Source: Fragum whitleyi
Lineage: Eukaryota > Mollusca > Bivalvia > Cardiida > Cardiidae
NCBI GenBank assembly: GCA_948146395.1
Contig: OX411548.1
Coordinates: 39,957,737-40,021,736, forward strand
Length of the DNA: 64,000 nt
Reading direction: 5' to 3'
Position numbers and translations under genes: made by a program. Numbering within the stretch: position 1 is the first letter of the stretch; each line of letters begins with the position of its first letter. This document shows, one piece after another, positions 1-11,067 of this stretch. The notes under the pieces are model-generated. The model worked only from the letters and a program-made list of their open reading frames with translations. It was not told the origin of the DNA and made no database searches.

Positions 1-101
1 AAAAACTTTTATCAAACTCTATATTATTGGTACTCGTTGAAATTGTCTTGTTGAGACTATTTCAATGAGAACCAATAATATAGAGATTGCTAAAAGATTT
101 T
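1..101. repeat. Imperfect palindrome at the left window edge
   Basis: Positions 1-48 pair with about 54-101; the arms share TCTATATTATTGGT with a few mismatches and a spacer of about 5 nt. A related fragment (ATTTCAATGAG) follows at 101-146 and again near 62545-62570. The element may continue beyond the window. Confidence 0.7.
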
Positions 102-225
102 AAATTTGCTTCTCAACGAGACGATTTCAATGAGTACCCATAGAATGAGGTTAGTGTAAGTATTAATGCTTTGTTTAAATCTAAAATGCAATATACCACC
201 TCCATCTGTGCTCTGCTCTACCTTT

Positions 226-548
226 TGGTTGCTCCCCGGTGGCGGCAAATATCCTTTCCGACGTTAGTCTCTAACCAATGGGTAGATAATCGTAAACCTA
301 TGTGAGATAGCAGTCGGAGGCTAGGAAAGAGTGAAATGGTAGTACAGGTGAAAGAAATACAAGGAATCCATTGTTAGGTGCTCCGACCGCCCCGATATAA
401 CTCCGAAATTGTTGAAAGCGGCGTAAAACCCATTCAAATAAACAAAAACTTTTTGGTAGCATATCCGAAGTTAGGTGCTGCAGCCGCCAAAATATGGTTG
501 TAAAATTCTTTAAAGTGGTGTTAAACCCAATTCAAACAAACAAACCTA
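226..548 (+). mobile_element. 5'-truncated tRNA-derived SINE (226-451) followed by the tail of a second copy (455-548)
   Basis: The first copy starts inside the tRNA-like head (CCCCGGTGGCGGC) and runs through the family body (CCAATGGGTAGATAATCG, GGAGGCTAGGAAAG, GAAAGCGGCGTAAAACC) into a CAAATAAACAAA tail. A second, more diverged tail with CAAACAAACAAAC follows directly. The full-length copy at 33721 defines the family. Confidence 0.8.
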
Positions 549-884
549 AAGTGTTGGTAAAGCCTTGGCTCTGTTGGCAGTACCTGTAGGGCTTTCTTCT
601 TTATTTGTTTAACATTACATAGTTCGATATTTGGTCCAAAATGAAATGTTTCAGACAACAAAATAATATTGGGTGCAATTTGAAAAGAAACTATCAATGT
701 GGTAGTAAATCTTGTGGGAATATGAGAAATTGGCGGTTACAAGCTATTTCATTCTTCAAAAATATCTTTTCAAGTATAAAATCCAATGGTTGTAATTATT
801 CCTGAAATTTGAATTTCGTAAGTAAATGTATGAGTAAACCCTACAATTTAACTCAAGTAGAAATCTTTGTTTGAAAAGAATTGC
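549..884. other. No gene or clear repeat recognised
   Basis: AT-rich sequence between a SINE tail and a tandem-repeat element. No coding exon, RNA gene or convincing repeat match was seen. Confidence 0.5.
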
Positions 885-1842
885 ATCCTTCAACAATTTC
901 TTAAACATCTTCTCCTCCTAAACAACTGGGCCAATCAAGTTGAAACTTGGCAGGTATATTCCTTGGGTGAAGCTCTTTAAAAGTTGTAAAAAGAATTTAA
1001 TTTTACCAAAAACTGGTTGCCATGGTTACTTACGGGCCCAAAATGGCTGAAAAAATTAGAAAAAAATCTCCCCCCTCCTAAACAAAAATGCCAATCGAGC
1101 TGAACCTTGGCAGAGATGTTCCTTTGGTGAAGCTCTTCAAAATTTGTTAAAAGAATTTAATTTCATTGAAAACTCTGGTTTTCATGGTAACGAAAAGGCT
1201 GAAAAAATGGCCGAAAATTGCTGATAATTTTAGAAAAAATTCTTCCCTCACAAAATACTAGGCCAATCAAGCTGAAACATTGCAGGAATGTTCCTTGGGT
1301 AAAACTCTTCAAAAGTACTTAACAGAATTTCATTTCTTCAAAAACTCTTGTTTCCATGGAAACCAAAAGTCTGAAAAATTACCGAAAGTCTTAGAAAAAA
1401 TTCTTCTCCTCCTACACCACTAGGCCAATCAAGCTGAAACTTGGCAGGGATTATCTATTGGTGAAGCTCTTCAAAAGTTTTCAAAAGAATTTCATTTCTT
1501 CAAAAACTCTTGTTTTCCATGGTAACAGAAAGGCTGAAAAATGGCCTAAATTGCCAAAAATCTTAGAATAAATTCTTTTCCTCATTAACCACAAGGCCAA
1601 TCAATTTTAAACTTAGCAAGGATTTTCTTAATATGTAGGTTTACTAAATTTTTTAAAAGAATTTGCCATGGTAAGAGAAAAGTTGAAAATTTACGAAATA
1701 AATTAAAAATCAAATTGCAGTAGGAAGAAATTAACCACCCGAAATGTACATCAGACAAATTCTGGTATTCATAACATGGTTGACAAGTTATGAGTTGACT
1801 TACTCAGGTGAGCAATATAGGACCATCAAGGTCCTCTTGTTT
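885..1842 (+). mobile_element. Helentron-like element, 3' part, with about five 160-170 bp tandem units
   Basis: Units beginning near 903, 1060, 1235, 1395 and 1565 share CTCCT..CTAGGCCAATCAAG and TGAAACTTGGCAGG. The 3' end has the internal inverted motif CTCAGGTGAGC, then a hairpin (AGGACC / AGGTCCT) and a CTTGTTTT terminus. The same end is found at 18520-18568 and, reversed, at 61180. The 5' end is not identifiable. Confidence 0.7.
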
Positions 1843-2233
1843 TATCTTTTTTGAACAATGGCACTAGAATCTAAGAATTAAAATGATTTCACAGCTCACC
1901 ATGCAAATTTTACCTCATGATAGCACTGTATATTGTATTATAAAGACTACTCTCTGGTTATTTGAGAGAAAAAGTTCAATTCATTTGATATATTTGAAAT
2001 TGTTGCACCATTGGGCATGTCTGGATGAAGTATTAGATCACGAAAGTTTTCACATTTGATAGCAGAATTGTGGAAAATTGCGTTAGAATTTTATTCCAGA
2101 CTGTATCCCGTCAAACGGATATATGAATTTACAATACCCCTGGGAATATTGTTGTTGTACTCTAAGATACGAAAAGAACATTTTTGATGACTGATGCATT
2201 GTATTGCCAAATCAAGTTGCCCATGTGGTATCA

Positions 2234-2797
2234 TTATACCCCCCACTTACGAAGTAGAGGGGGGTATATTGGTTTCACCATGTCTGTCTGTCTGTCTATC
2301 CATCCGTCAATCTGTCTGTCTGTCCATCCGTCCGTCCATAGACCTTTTGGTTTCCAGACTCTAACTCAAGAACCAAGTGACCTAGAATCATGAAACTTTA
2401 CACAAATGTTGCTAATGACCCAAGGAAATGCCCTATTGTTTTTGGCTCCCAAAGGTCAAGGTCACAGTGAGACTTTGTTCAATTTTTGTTTCCGTACTCT
2501 AACTCGAGAACCAAGCAACCTAAATCAATGAAACTTAATGCAAATGTTGCTTATGACCCAAGGAAGTGCCCTATTGTTTTGGGGTCACATAGGTCAAAGG
2601 TCAAGGTCACAGTCAATTTTGTTCAATTTTCGTTTCCAGACTCTTAACTCAAAAACCAAGCGATGTAGAATCATGAAACTTCATGCAAATACTGCATATG
2701 ACCTCAAAATCTGTTAAAAACACGTCCTGCACTAATAGCACTTGCATTTTGACAAAGTGCCTGTGGGGGGTGTAAGTCCGCTCTGCGACAGTTCTAG
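2234..2797 (+). mobile_element. Helentron-like element, GGGGGGTATATTGG family
   Basis: The 5' end folds (ACCCCCC..GGGGGGTAT). A TGTC/CCGT simple repeat follows, then about three 130-140 bp units each containing AATCATGAAACTT and AAGGTCAAGGTCACAG. The 3' end is GGGTGTAAGTCCGC, a small hairpin and CTAG followed by T. A second copy at 24133-24552 shares both ends. The apparent peptide over the simple repeat is an artefact. Confidence 0.75.
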
Positions 2798-2952
2798 TTA
2801 TTATTGGCAATAATATTAGCACAATGTTCTTGTCAATAATATTGCAATAATATTAAATTAAAAATCAGTTTTGTCCACAAATAATCAATATTACAACACA
2901 ATGGCGTAAAATGCATATATGAAATAAGAAGAATTACATAGAGTTTTGCAAT

Positions 2953-3319
2953 CAGGGGTGTGGAATTCCCATGCCCGACTTGTCAGACTCGGGCTTTTGT
3001 ACTTGAGGACAAGTAAATTTTTCTAAGCCACTTGTCCAAGGACAAGTAAATACCAGGGCAAATCTTGGAATGTTACTTAAAAGAATTGTCAATAAAAAGA
3101 GAAATCATCCTAATGTTCATATCATAGGGTTGAAAACATTGTTTTAATGAAGAAAATGCTGGACACCAGCATTTTCTTCATCAAAAGGCAATTGTTTTTT
3201 TTTTCAAATTTTTCTATTTACTCTTTAGCGGACAAGTTCATTTTGATCCTGGACGAGTAGAAAATCCGCTTTTACTTGTCCAGGGACAAGTGGAGAAAAC
3301 TTGTATTTCCACACCCCTG
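2953..3319. mobile_element. MITE, CTTGTCC family (367 bp)
   Basis: Terminal inverted repeats CAGGGGTGTGGAA / TTCCACACCCCTG are perfect. The interior has repeated ACTTGTCC / GGACAAGT motifs in both orientations and no coding sequence. Relatives lie at 8984-9300, 27874-28200 and 52422-52712. Confidence 0.85.
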
Positions 3320-3534
3320 GCAATAAAATTCATGTCATGTGCTCTACTGTGTACACAGATAGCTCTGCCCATTTATGACGTCATATGTCATTTTTAGCAG
3401 AAATTTAATGCTTTTGACCTCAGATATCCCACATGCTAAATGATGCTCTTCACTTTCTGTAAAATTCTCCTCACGTCAATATCATTACTTGTTTATTGAA
3501 TAAAACCACCAGAAGAATGTTTCAAAACTGTTTT

Positions 3535-4037
3535 AACCCTTGTGAGGAATATTCCTTCTTTGGCAGGAGCTATAGACCAGCATCAGCCTGCACATATGTG
3601 CAGTCTGATGTTAGTCTACACCACCTGTTTCTCACAAACCAGAATTGTCAATAGATTTAGTTTTTCAAATAAAAATTGACCTACAGTTGGTACTTTCAGT
3701 GCTTTTTATACCCCCGTATCGAGAGATCGGGGGCATATTGTTTTACTCATGTCCGTCTCTCTGTCTGTCTGTCCATCTGTCTGTCTGTCCGTCTGTCCGA
3801 AAACTTAACCCGAAAACTTAACCTTTGCCTTTTTTCCAAAAGTATTTGACATACAAAGCTGTACACCAAAGTCAAGGACATGTGTCAAGGTCATGTGACA
3901 AGGTCATCTGTCAAGGTCAAACTTTAAAAAAAAATGCTGTTCCGGGGGCATTCGTGTTTCACAAACACATCTTGTTTCCCTTCGATTTTGATGAAAATTT
4001 TTAGCAAAAATTTATTCAGCATGACAAGGAAAAGGGT
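3535..4037. mobile_element. CCCTTGTC-type palindromic MITE, split by a Helentron-like element
   Basis: The central dyad is CAGCCTGCACATATGTGCAG with flanks pairing as GACYAGCATC / GATGTTAGTC. The right end reads TTCAGCATGACAAGG. The copy is continuous with the consensus only if 3706-3976 is removed, so that part is a later insertion. Compare the uninterrupted copy at 17017-17259. Confidence 0.82.
3706..3976 (+). mobile_element. Short Helentron-like element, GGGGGCATATTG family
   Basis: 5' end TTATACCCCCG with a hairpin to CGGGGGCATATTG, then a TGTC/GTCC simple repeat, a GTCAAGGTCA region, and a 3' end GGGGGCATTCG plus the hairpin GTGTTTCACAAACAC and CTTG/TTT. It sits within a T-run of the surrounding MITE without visible target duplication. 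Other copies: 24704-25206 (-), 47831-48095, 48386-48575. Confidence 0.8.
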
Positions 4038-4283
4038 AATAAAACTAATTGTAGAATTGTGGTCATGTTATAATGGATATCTCATTTTTGGTTGATGTGT
4101 CCATGAATAAAGTCTGACGAAGGAGTTTTATGCAAAGCGAAATCCTCTCAGATTTTAGCTTTTGCATGTAACTGACCTCCTCCATCAGACTTTTTTCAAG
4201 GACACATCAACATTAAATTGAAATCATTTCAAAAATATTGTCAACCTTTGATTGATATTATAATTGATATGTGTGGAGGATAT

Positions 4284-4426
4284 TGAGGTAGTGGACCTGT
4301 TATAAGTCCGCAACATTTCAGAAGTTATGAACTTTGTTTCCTTTTCATTAAGAAACCTCAGATAACATTTTGAAAGAACTTGTGGTCCAAAATGTTTTGG
4401 AACTATTACGGGTCCACTACCTTAAA
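4284..4426. mobile_element. GTGGAC-type palindromic MITE (about 143 bp)
   Basis: Ends AGGTAGTGGACCTG and GGGTCCACTACCTT are inverted, and the whole element folds into one hairpin. This copy is more decayed at its centre than the others (51148, 53531, 54809, 55118, 59331). Confidence 0.82.
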
Positions 4427-4858
4427 GAAAGGACAAAATATTGATACTAAATTTTGTCAATAAAATCAAAACTTAGGGTAATGATTAAACTGCATATAAT
4501 GGCAGGGGGGATTTTCATTTTTTTTTTTTTTTTTTTTTTGAGTAGCCAGCTGCCTTGGGCTTGTCCTTAGAGTTGCTGCAATACTTAGATCTGTTAAATT
4601 GAAATGGTTAAATGCAATGTTTATAGTTTACCTAAAAATTAAAGGAATACAGTAATTTGATTAGAACAGGTTGGAAGGTTGAAGGACAAATTTTTGCGAC
4701 AAGGTATCATTTTAACACTCTGGATATGACCATTTAAATCACCTAATTAGGTTTGAGGTATTAGGAAATTAAGCTAAAGGGGCCCCACATATGATAAAGA
4801 TCATTTATAATAGAACTAAGTCATGAGTGATTTTTTAAAACAGAGTCAATAAGAAATG

Positions 4859-5162
4859 GGTACATACTTAATTTCTCCAAATAAACACTCCCAGGAACTA
4901 CACATGCCATGGTCAGGAAGCTTTTATTTTGTATGCATTTTCTGATTTAAAAAATCATTAAAAGTGATGTCTCTTAGGTCCTTTTTCCTTTTATTTGAGG
5001 TGAATTTCCTCTTAAAATTCATATACATATGGGAATTTATCTCAAATTAGAGAAGAGTTCTCAAAAAATTCCTATAATTTAGGCATTTGAAGTGGGCTTT
5101 TTTAGTTAAAAAAGGAGGGGTGCTACTAATAGGGAGGGCGCTATTATTAGAGGAAATGCAGT
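4859..5162. mobile_element. MITE with TATTTCCTCTAATAA-type ends
   Basis: The ends (CTTAATTTCTCCAAATAA and, reversed, GCATTTCCTCTAATAATAGC) are related. The interior GCATTTTCTGATTTAAAAAA and TTTAGGCATTTGAAGTGGG recur at 36628-36905. A single end is seen near 18909. Confidence 0.65.
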
Positions 5163-5329
5163 ATATGATCAATGTAATTTACAGTACAATAAAATCAATA
5201 TATTGATCAAGAATCAACTTATCAATGATATTTTCAATTTCAAAAAATAACAGAGGATAATCGTTTATTTCAGTGTAAGATCAATTTATAATCCCTATAC
5301 TGAACAACATACCAATAAGCTATATTTTC

Positions 5330-5830
5330 ACGACCCATGAGTGAGAGTTGTTCATGAAATAAAATATCTATTGATCTTACTTGAAAAAGACAACAACACA
5401 AATATTTTATTTCTTTAAAACAAAAATATAGACAAAATGTGAAAAAAAAAAATAGGACAATTTTTCTTATAGCATACCTTTTTGCATTTGATTGCTATAG
5501 ATGCAACATTCATAATGACGTCACTAATTGGGCTCTGCTTAAGTAACATCAGATAGGGTAAAACCAAAGCAAGCAGGGTTTAAGTTTTTGATTACTTCAA
5601 TAGACAAAATGTGAAAAAAAAAATAGGACAATTTTTCTTATAGCATACCTTTTTGCATTTGATTGCTATAGATGCAACATTCATAATGACGTCACTAATT
5701 GGGCTCTGCTTAAGTAACATCAGATAGGGTAACATGAAAGCAAGCAGGGTTTAAGTTTTTGATAGTCTCACTAGTCGGGCAGTGAGTTTATCAGGTTGTT
5801 CCCACTTCGTCTAATCCCAGTTTATCAAAT
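5330..5830 (+). repeat. Repeat with an internal 172-bp tandem duplication
   Basis: The segments at about 5428-5600 and 5602-5772 are nearly identical; both contain ATTCATAATGACGTCACTAA and GGGCTCTGCTTAAGTAACAT. One related copy lies in reverse at 23262-23565 without the duplication, so this duplication arose after dispersal. Confidence 0.75.
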
Positions 5831-6156
5831 GATAATCCACTGTTATTTCAAGATAATCCTCCAAAAAGCATTAAAAAATATCATTGATCATGAGTTGATC
5901 ATTATTGAGTATTGATCAATATATTGAATCAGATTGTTTTGATCGTCAATATTATTGATTGTACACTTTAAAGCCTTACAATTGTGATAGTATTCACAAT
6001 ACCAAAATGGCAATATAATTGACAGTTTTGTTAATATTATTGATTGTACACTTTACAGCCTTATAATTGTGATAGTATTGACAATACCAAGATGGCAATA
6101 TAATTGACAGTTTTGTTAATATTATTGATTGTTCACGTTACAGCCTTATAATTGTG

Positions 6157-6977
6157 ATTATACATACATACATTTATTGGCATATATCGACACAATATGT
6201 CTTTAGCCATTTACAATACAGCAAAAATATGGCTTTGACACAAAATATAGCAATTTTTACAAATACAGTGTATCTCAAAATTCAATATACAAAATATCTA
6301 ACATAGCTGAGTGTGCAACATAGTTAATGAACAGTATTATCAAGATAGTTCTTACGAGCTTCAAATGCAGATGCGATAAACTTAACAGTATTTAGTACAT
6401 TCCTTTTATTTGTTGATGACATTATATTTATGAACTTATGTATATTAGGCCATGCTATTCTAAGGGAAAAATTACGTCTAATATCTAAATACTTAGGACA
6501 GCACAAAAGAAAGTGGTATTCATCTTCAACCTGACCCAAATTACATAATTTACAAATTCTCTCTTGCCTTAAGATATTATTATAACGACCGGTTTCGATT
6601 TCTAAATTATGTGAGCTAAGTCTGAAACATGCAAACATTTTTAACAACTTTTCGTTTTTAATGTTATCAAGATATGGTTCATATTCAAAGTTTTCCTTAA
6701 ATTTGCAATAACTTGATAATTTAGGTAAATGATTTATGTTATGGTACCATTCCTGCATATATTGATCTCGAAGCCTCGTTTTAAAATTTGAAACATAATT
6801 TATCTCTGAATTATAGTTAAGTCTTACATTTGTCAGTCCTAGATGATCAATCAGCGAATTCACTTTATTTCCCCATGATCCAGCATTTCTGTTATCAACG
6901 GAATCTGTGTATGACAATAATAGAGAAGGAATGGTATTAGATTTTATCTTACACCAAAATTTTAATACTCTAATATT
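6157..6977 (-). mobile_element. 5'-truncated LINE fragment with TGTA-repeat tail
   Basis: Read on the minus strand, the insert ends in AATAAATGTATGTATGTATA, a microsatellite-style 3' tail. At most a few bases (ATA or ATTATA) are duplicated at the ends. It carries the C-terminal part of an ORF2-like protein (next entry). Confidence 0.78.
6324..6977 (-). pseudogene. LINE ORF2-like C-terminal fragment
   Basis: An open frame on the minus strand ends at 6324. Its element-derived part is about 215 residues. It contains FRLSSHNLEIETGR followed by a zinc-knuckle-like pattern, ICKLC, then EYHFLLCCPKY. This arrangement is common at the C-terminus of ORF2 proteins of non-LTR retrotransposons, after the reverse transcriptase. 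No reverse-transcriptase motif is present, so the copy is 5'-truncated and dead. The open frame continues upstream into the flanking tandem repeat, whose codons are not part of the original protein. The family clade cannot be told from this fragment. Confidence 0.72.
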
Positions 6978-7179
6978 ATAGTATTTACAATACCAAGATG
7001 GAAATATAATTGACAATTTTATTAACATTATTGATTGGTACTTTAAAGCCTTACAATTGTGCTCAACAGTATTAACAACACCAAGATTGGCAAAAGTATT
7101 GGCAATTCTATAGATTTTATTTCTGAATGATCAATATAAATATTCATTAATTATAACACATCAACTGATTACAAAATAT

Positions 7180-7437
7180 AATGGTAGCGTGTCGGACTTT
7201 CATTTAAAAGGTCACTGGTTAGATTCCCCACTGTGGCACTCATTTTTTTGACTATTTGTGTTACACCAATGGGTTGATAATCATAGATCTGTGTGGAATA
7301 GTAGCTGGAGGCTAGGAAAGGATGTAATGGTAGAACTGGTGTGAAAAATACCAGGAACCCATTATTAGGTGCTCCAGATGCCGCAGTATAACTGAATGAT
7401 TGTTGAAAGCTGCGTAATACCCCATTCAAACAAACAA
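7180..7437 (+). mobile_element. tRNA-derived SINE with 9-bp target duplication
   Basis: It is flanked by ACAAAATAT on both sides (7171-7179 and 7438-7446). The tRNA-like head is diverged (GGTTAGATTCCCC as B box). The body has CCAATGGGTTGATAATC and GGAGGCTAGGAAAGG, and the tail is CAAACAAACAAACAAA. Confidence 0.88.
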
Positions 7438-7814
7438 ACAAAATATTACAATGGTTCAAATTGAAAGAATTAGCAAACCTAAGGAAATAGAATGCAAAAA
7501 ATAAGTACCGTTATGTCAGTTTCACAACCAATAAACTTTATGTTTCTTATTTGGTAGAAACAATTATACCCAAGGTATTTTAAAAGATTATTTGGTTTGG
7601 GGGGAAAATAATTGTAAAAGTCTAAAAAGCTGATTCATTTGACACATATGATTATATTTGTATACCAAAATATATATAATAAATATTAATTTGATAGGGT
7701 TGGTTTTAAGTAGGAAAATATCATATATCTCTTATGTTAAGTTTTTGTCACAAAACTGACTATAAATAAAATTTTGTATCTTGTTTGTACAGAAGCCATG
7801 AAATGCAGAATAAA

Positions 7815-7890
7815 TTGAGGGGCAAGCGAAATACTATTGTAAGTGCCTATAAATGTATAGGCACTTACAATAGTATTGCACTCACCCATC
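7815..7890. mobile_element. Hairpin MITE (TGCCTATA family)
   Basis: Arms ACTATTGTAAGTGCCTATA / TATAGGCACTTACAATAGT pair perfectly around a 4-nt loop. The outer arms pair weakly. This is the GTAAGTGCC subtype, also seen at 50484, 53766 and 60680. Confidence 0.9.
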
Positions 7891-8118
7891 TGATGCTAAT
7901 CAAGGAAAAAGAGATACCTTAATTATAGGTATTTATGTATTTGTATGGCCTTAAAGGGACAATCCACAATGCCCTCTGGTGGGGTTTTGTCAAAGGTGTG
8001 AAATACCTCATGATACTGTAAATTATTGGAAGCATTTCCCTTAACTTCCCTTTGAAAATCTTTAGTGCTTTCAAAACAATAAATAAATAAAATAATAAAA
8101 AAAATATGATAAGAATTA

Positions 8119-8590
8119 CCCCAGTGAAAATATGGATTGAAATTTCACTGACATTTCACTGAAATTTCAGTGAAATATCAATGAAAGAAAGGGGCAAAAT
8201 AACAGTGAAATTTCACCAAAATTTCAAAGAATTAACAGTGAATTTCATCAAAATTTCAATGAAATCTCACCAAAATTTCATCAAGGTTCTGTTGAAATTG
8301 AAATAATGGATTGAAATTTCAGTGAAATATCAGTGAAATATAGTGAAATATCAGTGAAATATAGTGAAATTTCAGTGAAATTTCAGTGAAATATAGAAAA
8401 ATATCAGTGAAAGAAAGGGGCAAAATATCAGTGAATTTCACCAAAATCTCAGTGAAATTTCACCAAAGTTTCACCAAAATTTCAAAGAATTAACAGTGAA
8501 TTTCACCAAAATCTCAGTGAATTTTCATCAAAATTTCATTGAATTACATTGAAAATTTCAAAGAATTAGCACTGAATTTCATCAAGCTGG
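8119..8590. repeat. Left subterminal repeat field of copy A
   Basis: Dozens of short overlapping motifs such as GAAATTTCAGTGAAAT, CAGTGAAATATAG and CACCAAAATTTC follow the terminus. The block with AAAGAAAGGGGCAAAAT occurs twice. The field at the right end carries the same motifs in the opposite sense. Confidence 0.85.
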
Positions 8591-8983
8591 ACAGACAAGT
8601 AGAAACCAATATCCCTCCTCTACTCCATAGGAGGGGAATACCCCTCTACTCCATAGGAGGGAAATATGATTACATCCTATCTATATGGTTGTCCAGATAC
8701 AACTGACTCCAAACCAGATGTATGACTTTGAGATGTGACCTTGACATTGGAGTTATAAGATTTTTTTTAAAAAAGCACATCTACTCATGATTGAGAACAT
8801 ACAAGCTATTTTGAAATCCATCTATTGATTTAAGAGTATTTGTCTTGACAAAATCTGATGGATGGATGGATAGACTAATGGATGAAAAGACAGTACTGTA
8901 AGGCATATACACTGAACTGTCAATCTGACAACTATGTTTTCCCTAACTAAGCCTGATATGAATCACTTGATTATATGAAAACA

Positions 8984-9300
8984 CAGGGTGTGGCATGTCC
9001 TAACTCGTCCCACATGGGCTTTTGTACTTGCAGACAAGTACATTTTTCAAGGCTACTTGTCCATGTACCAGTGAATATCAGAGCAAATCTTTGAATGTTA
9101 CACAATAGATCTAAGTGATAAATTATTCACTAATTTTCATGTAAAAGGATGGAAAAAATTGTTTTAAATGATGAAAATGCTGGTTCCACATTTTTATCAT
9201 TAAAAGCAATATCTTCTCAAAATGTATCAATTTACTTTTTTGCAGACATGTTCATTTTGTTCATGGTCAAGTAGAAAGTTCAAGTAGTAGCAAGTTCAAA
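8984..9300. mobile_element. CTTGTCC-family MITE inside copy A (decayed)
   Basis: It matches the element at 2953 through GGGCTTTTGTACTTG, ACAAGTACATTTTTC and AATGATGAAAATGCTGG. The right end is eroded. The same decayed copy is present in copy B, so it entered before the two copies separated. Confidence 0.7.
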
Positions 9301-9644
9301 TACCAAAAGATCTAACCCTTAGATATCTGGGTATTTTTTAACTTTTTGCAGTAAATGTGCCACACAAGACAGGAAGGTGAAGTTACAAAACGGTTTAAAC
9401 CAGCCAAATACATTTCAAAATTTAAAAACAGCTTTCTTATGTAACAAGGTTAATTGTTTTCTGAAGCAGTCTCTTCTGTCTCTAGGCTGGTTCCATATAG
9501 CGAATGTGCCTATTTACAGATGATTGTGGTACCAGAAACTGCATGCCAATGGTAAAGTTGAAACACAAAGGAACGATCACATTTTTTTTCCTCTTCTGTT
9601 GTATTCTTCCACTTTCTGAAGTTATTGAAAAACAAAATATAAAA

Positions 9645-11067
9645 AAATGACCCTTATTAAGCTCATTCTAAAATATTCCTGCTCTGACAGAAGGTAAAGA
9701 TTAAGATAAGCCTGCACATGTGAGCATTTTAATCTTAGTCCTGACCACTTGATTTTTATTTTAAAACAATATTTTTGAAATGAAACTAATTTTACCCACA
9801 ATTTTACCCACAATAAGTGCATTCAGGATATCAATTTCAATTTAATATTCTATGGTTTTTTAGCTCCACTGGCTGAAAGCCAATGGGGCTATTGTCATGG
9901 CGTTGTGTCCGTCGTGCGTCCGTGCGTCCGGTCGTAAACTTTTTCTTTAAAAATCTTCTCCTCAGAAACTACTGGATGGATTTCAACCAAACTTCACAGG
10001 AATGATCCTTGGGTGACCCTCTTTCAAAGTTGTTCAAGAAATTTTGATCCGATGAAAATCATGGATTTAATGGGCGTGGCTAATTTCCAAATATGGTAAA
10101 AAGTGACTTTTCTCAGGTTCTAACTGATGGATATCAACCAAATTTTACATGAATGATCCTTGGGTGACCCTTAATCAGTCTACAAAAAATCATTGTGATC
10201 GGATGAAAAATATGTATTTTATGGGCGGAGGTCATTTCTCTTTATGTTATATAGTGGAAACTTTGAAAATCATTTTCTCAGAATCTAACAGATAGATATC
10301 AACCAAATTTTACATGAATGATCCTTGGCTGACCCTTTATCAGTCTACAAAAAATTATTTTGATCGGATGAAAAATATGTATTTTATGGGCGGAGGTCAT
10401 TTCTCTATATGTTATATAGTGGAAACTTTGAAAATCATTTTCTCAGAATCTAAATGATAGATATCAACCAAATTTTATATGAATGATCCTTGGCTGACCC
10501 TTTGTCAGTCTACCAAAATTTTTTGTGATCAGATGGAAAATATGTATTTTATGGGCGGAGGTCATTTCTCTAAGTGTTATATAGTGCAAACTTTGAAAAT
10601 CATTTTCTCAGAATCTAAATGATAGATATCAACCAAATTTTATATGAATGATCCTTGGCTGACCCTTTATCAGTCTACCAAAATTTTTTGTGATCAGATG
10701 GAAAATATGTATTTTATGGGCGGAGGTCATTTCTCTAAGTGTTATATAGTGCAAACTTTGAAAATCATTTTCTCAGAATGCTACTGATGGACATCAAGCA
10801 ATCTTCAGTAGTATGATCTTTAGGTGATCCATTATCATTCAGCTAAAAATAATTGTGATTTGAAGAAAAATATGTCTTTTATGGGCGGAGGTCATTTCTC
10901 TATATGTTAAAATAGTGGAAACTTTGAAAATCTTTTCAACACCAGAAGAAGCCAAAATATCTAAAAATCTAGTCAAAATTTAGATTTGCTATTACAAGAA
11001 ATTCAAGCCTGTGGAGCGACACAAGCCATTCATGGCTTTCTAGTATTCTGCATGATAAGGGGTCAAA
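9645..11067. mobile_element. CCCTTGTC-type MITE inside copy A, split by a Helentron-like element
   Basis: The left part (9645-9859) and right part (11044-11067, ATTCTGCATGATAAGGGG) are continuous in copy B at 28577-28798, which is the empty site. Confidence 0.78.
9860..11043 (+). mobile_element. Helentron-like element, 1184 bp, with precise empty site in copy B
   Basis: Copy B reads GGTTTTTATTCTGC where copy A has this insert between two T residues, with no target duplication. The insert starts TTAGCTCCACTGG, has early GTCGTGCGTCCG, then about five units of 165 bp (each with TCAACCAAATTTTA, ATGAATGATCCTTGG, TATGTATTTTATGGGCGGAG). It ends with the hairpin AAGCCATTCATGGCTT three bases before CTAG. 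Insertion at T/T, no duplication, a 3' hairpin and CTAG are Helitron/Helentron marks. No Rep-helicase is present. Confidence 0.82.

Larger units (their letters stand above)
5944..7112. repeat. About 92-bp tandem array, interrupted by a LINE fragment
   Basis: Units contain ATTATTGATTGTACACTTTA, GCCTTATAATTGTGATAG and CAATACCAAGATGGCAATAT. About 2.3 units precede and about 1.5 follow the insertion at 6157-6977. The split occurs inside one unit, and the flanks join to restore it. Confidence 0.8.

Noticed and set aside
2184..2393. Open frame with Ser/His/Pro-rich repeats, and similar ones at 37366-37664 and 48379-48609
   Set aside because: These are translations of TGTC/CCGT simple repeats in Helentron-like elements.
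5944..7112. CRISPR array
   Set aside because: Units are contiguous 92-bp repeats without spacers, and the context is eukaryotic.
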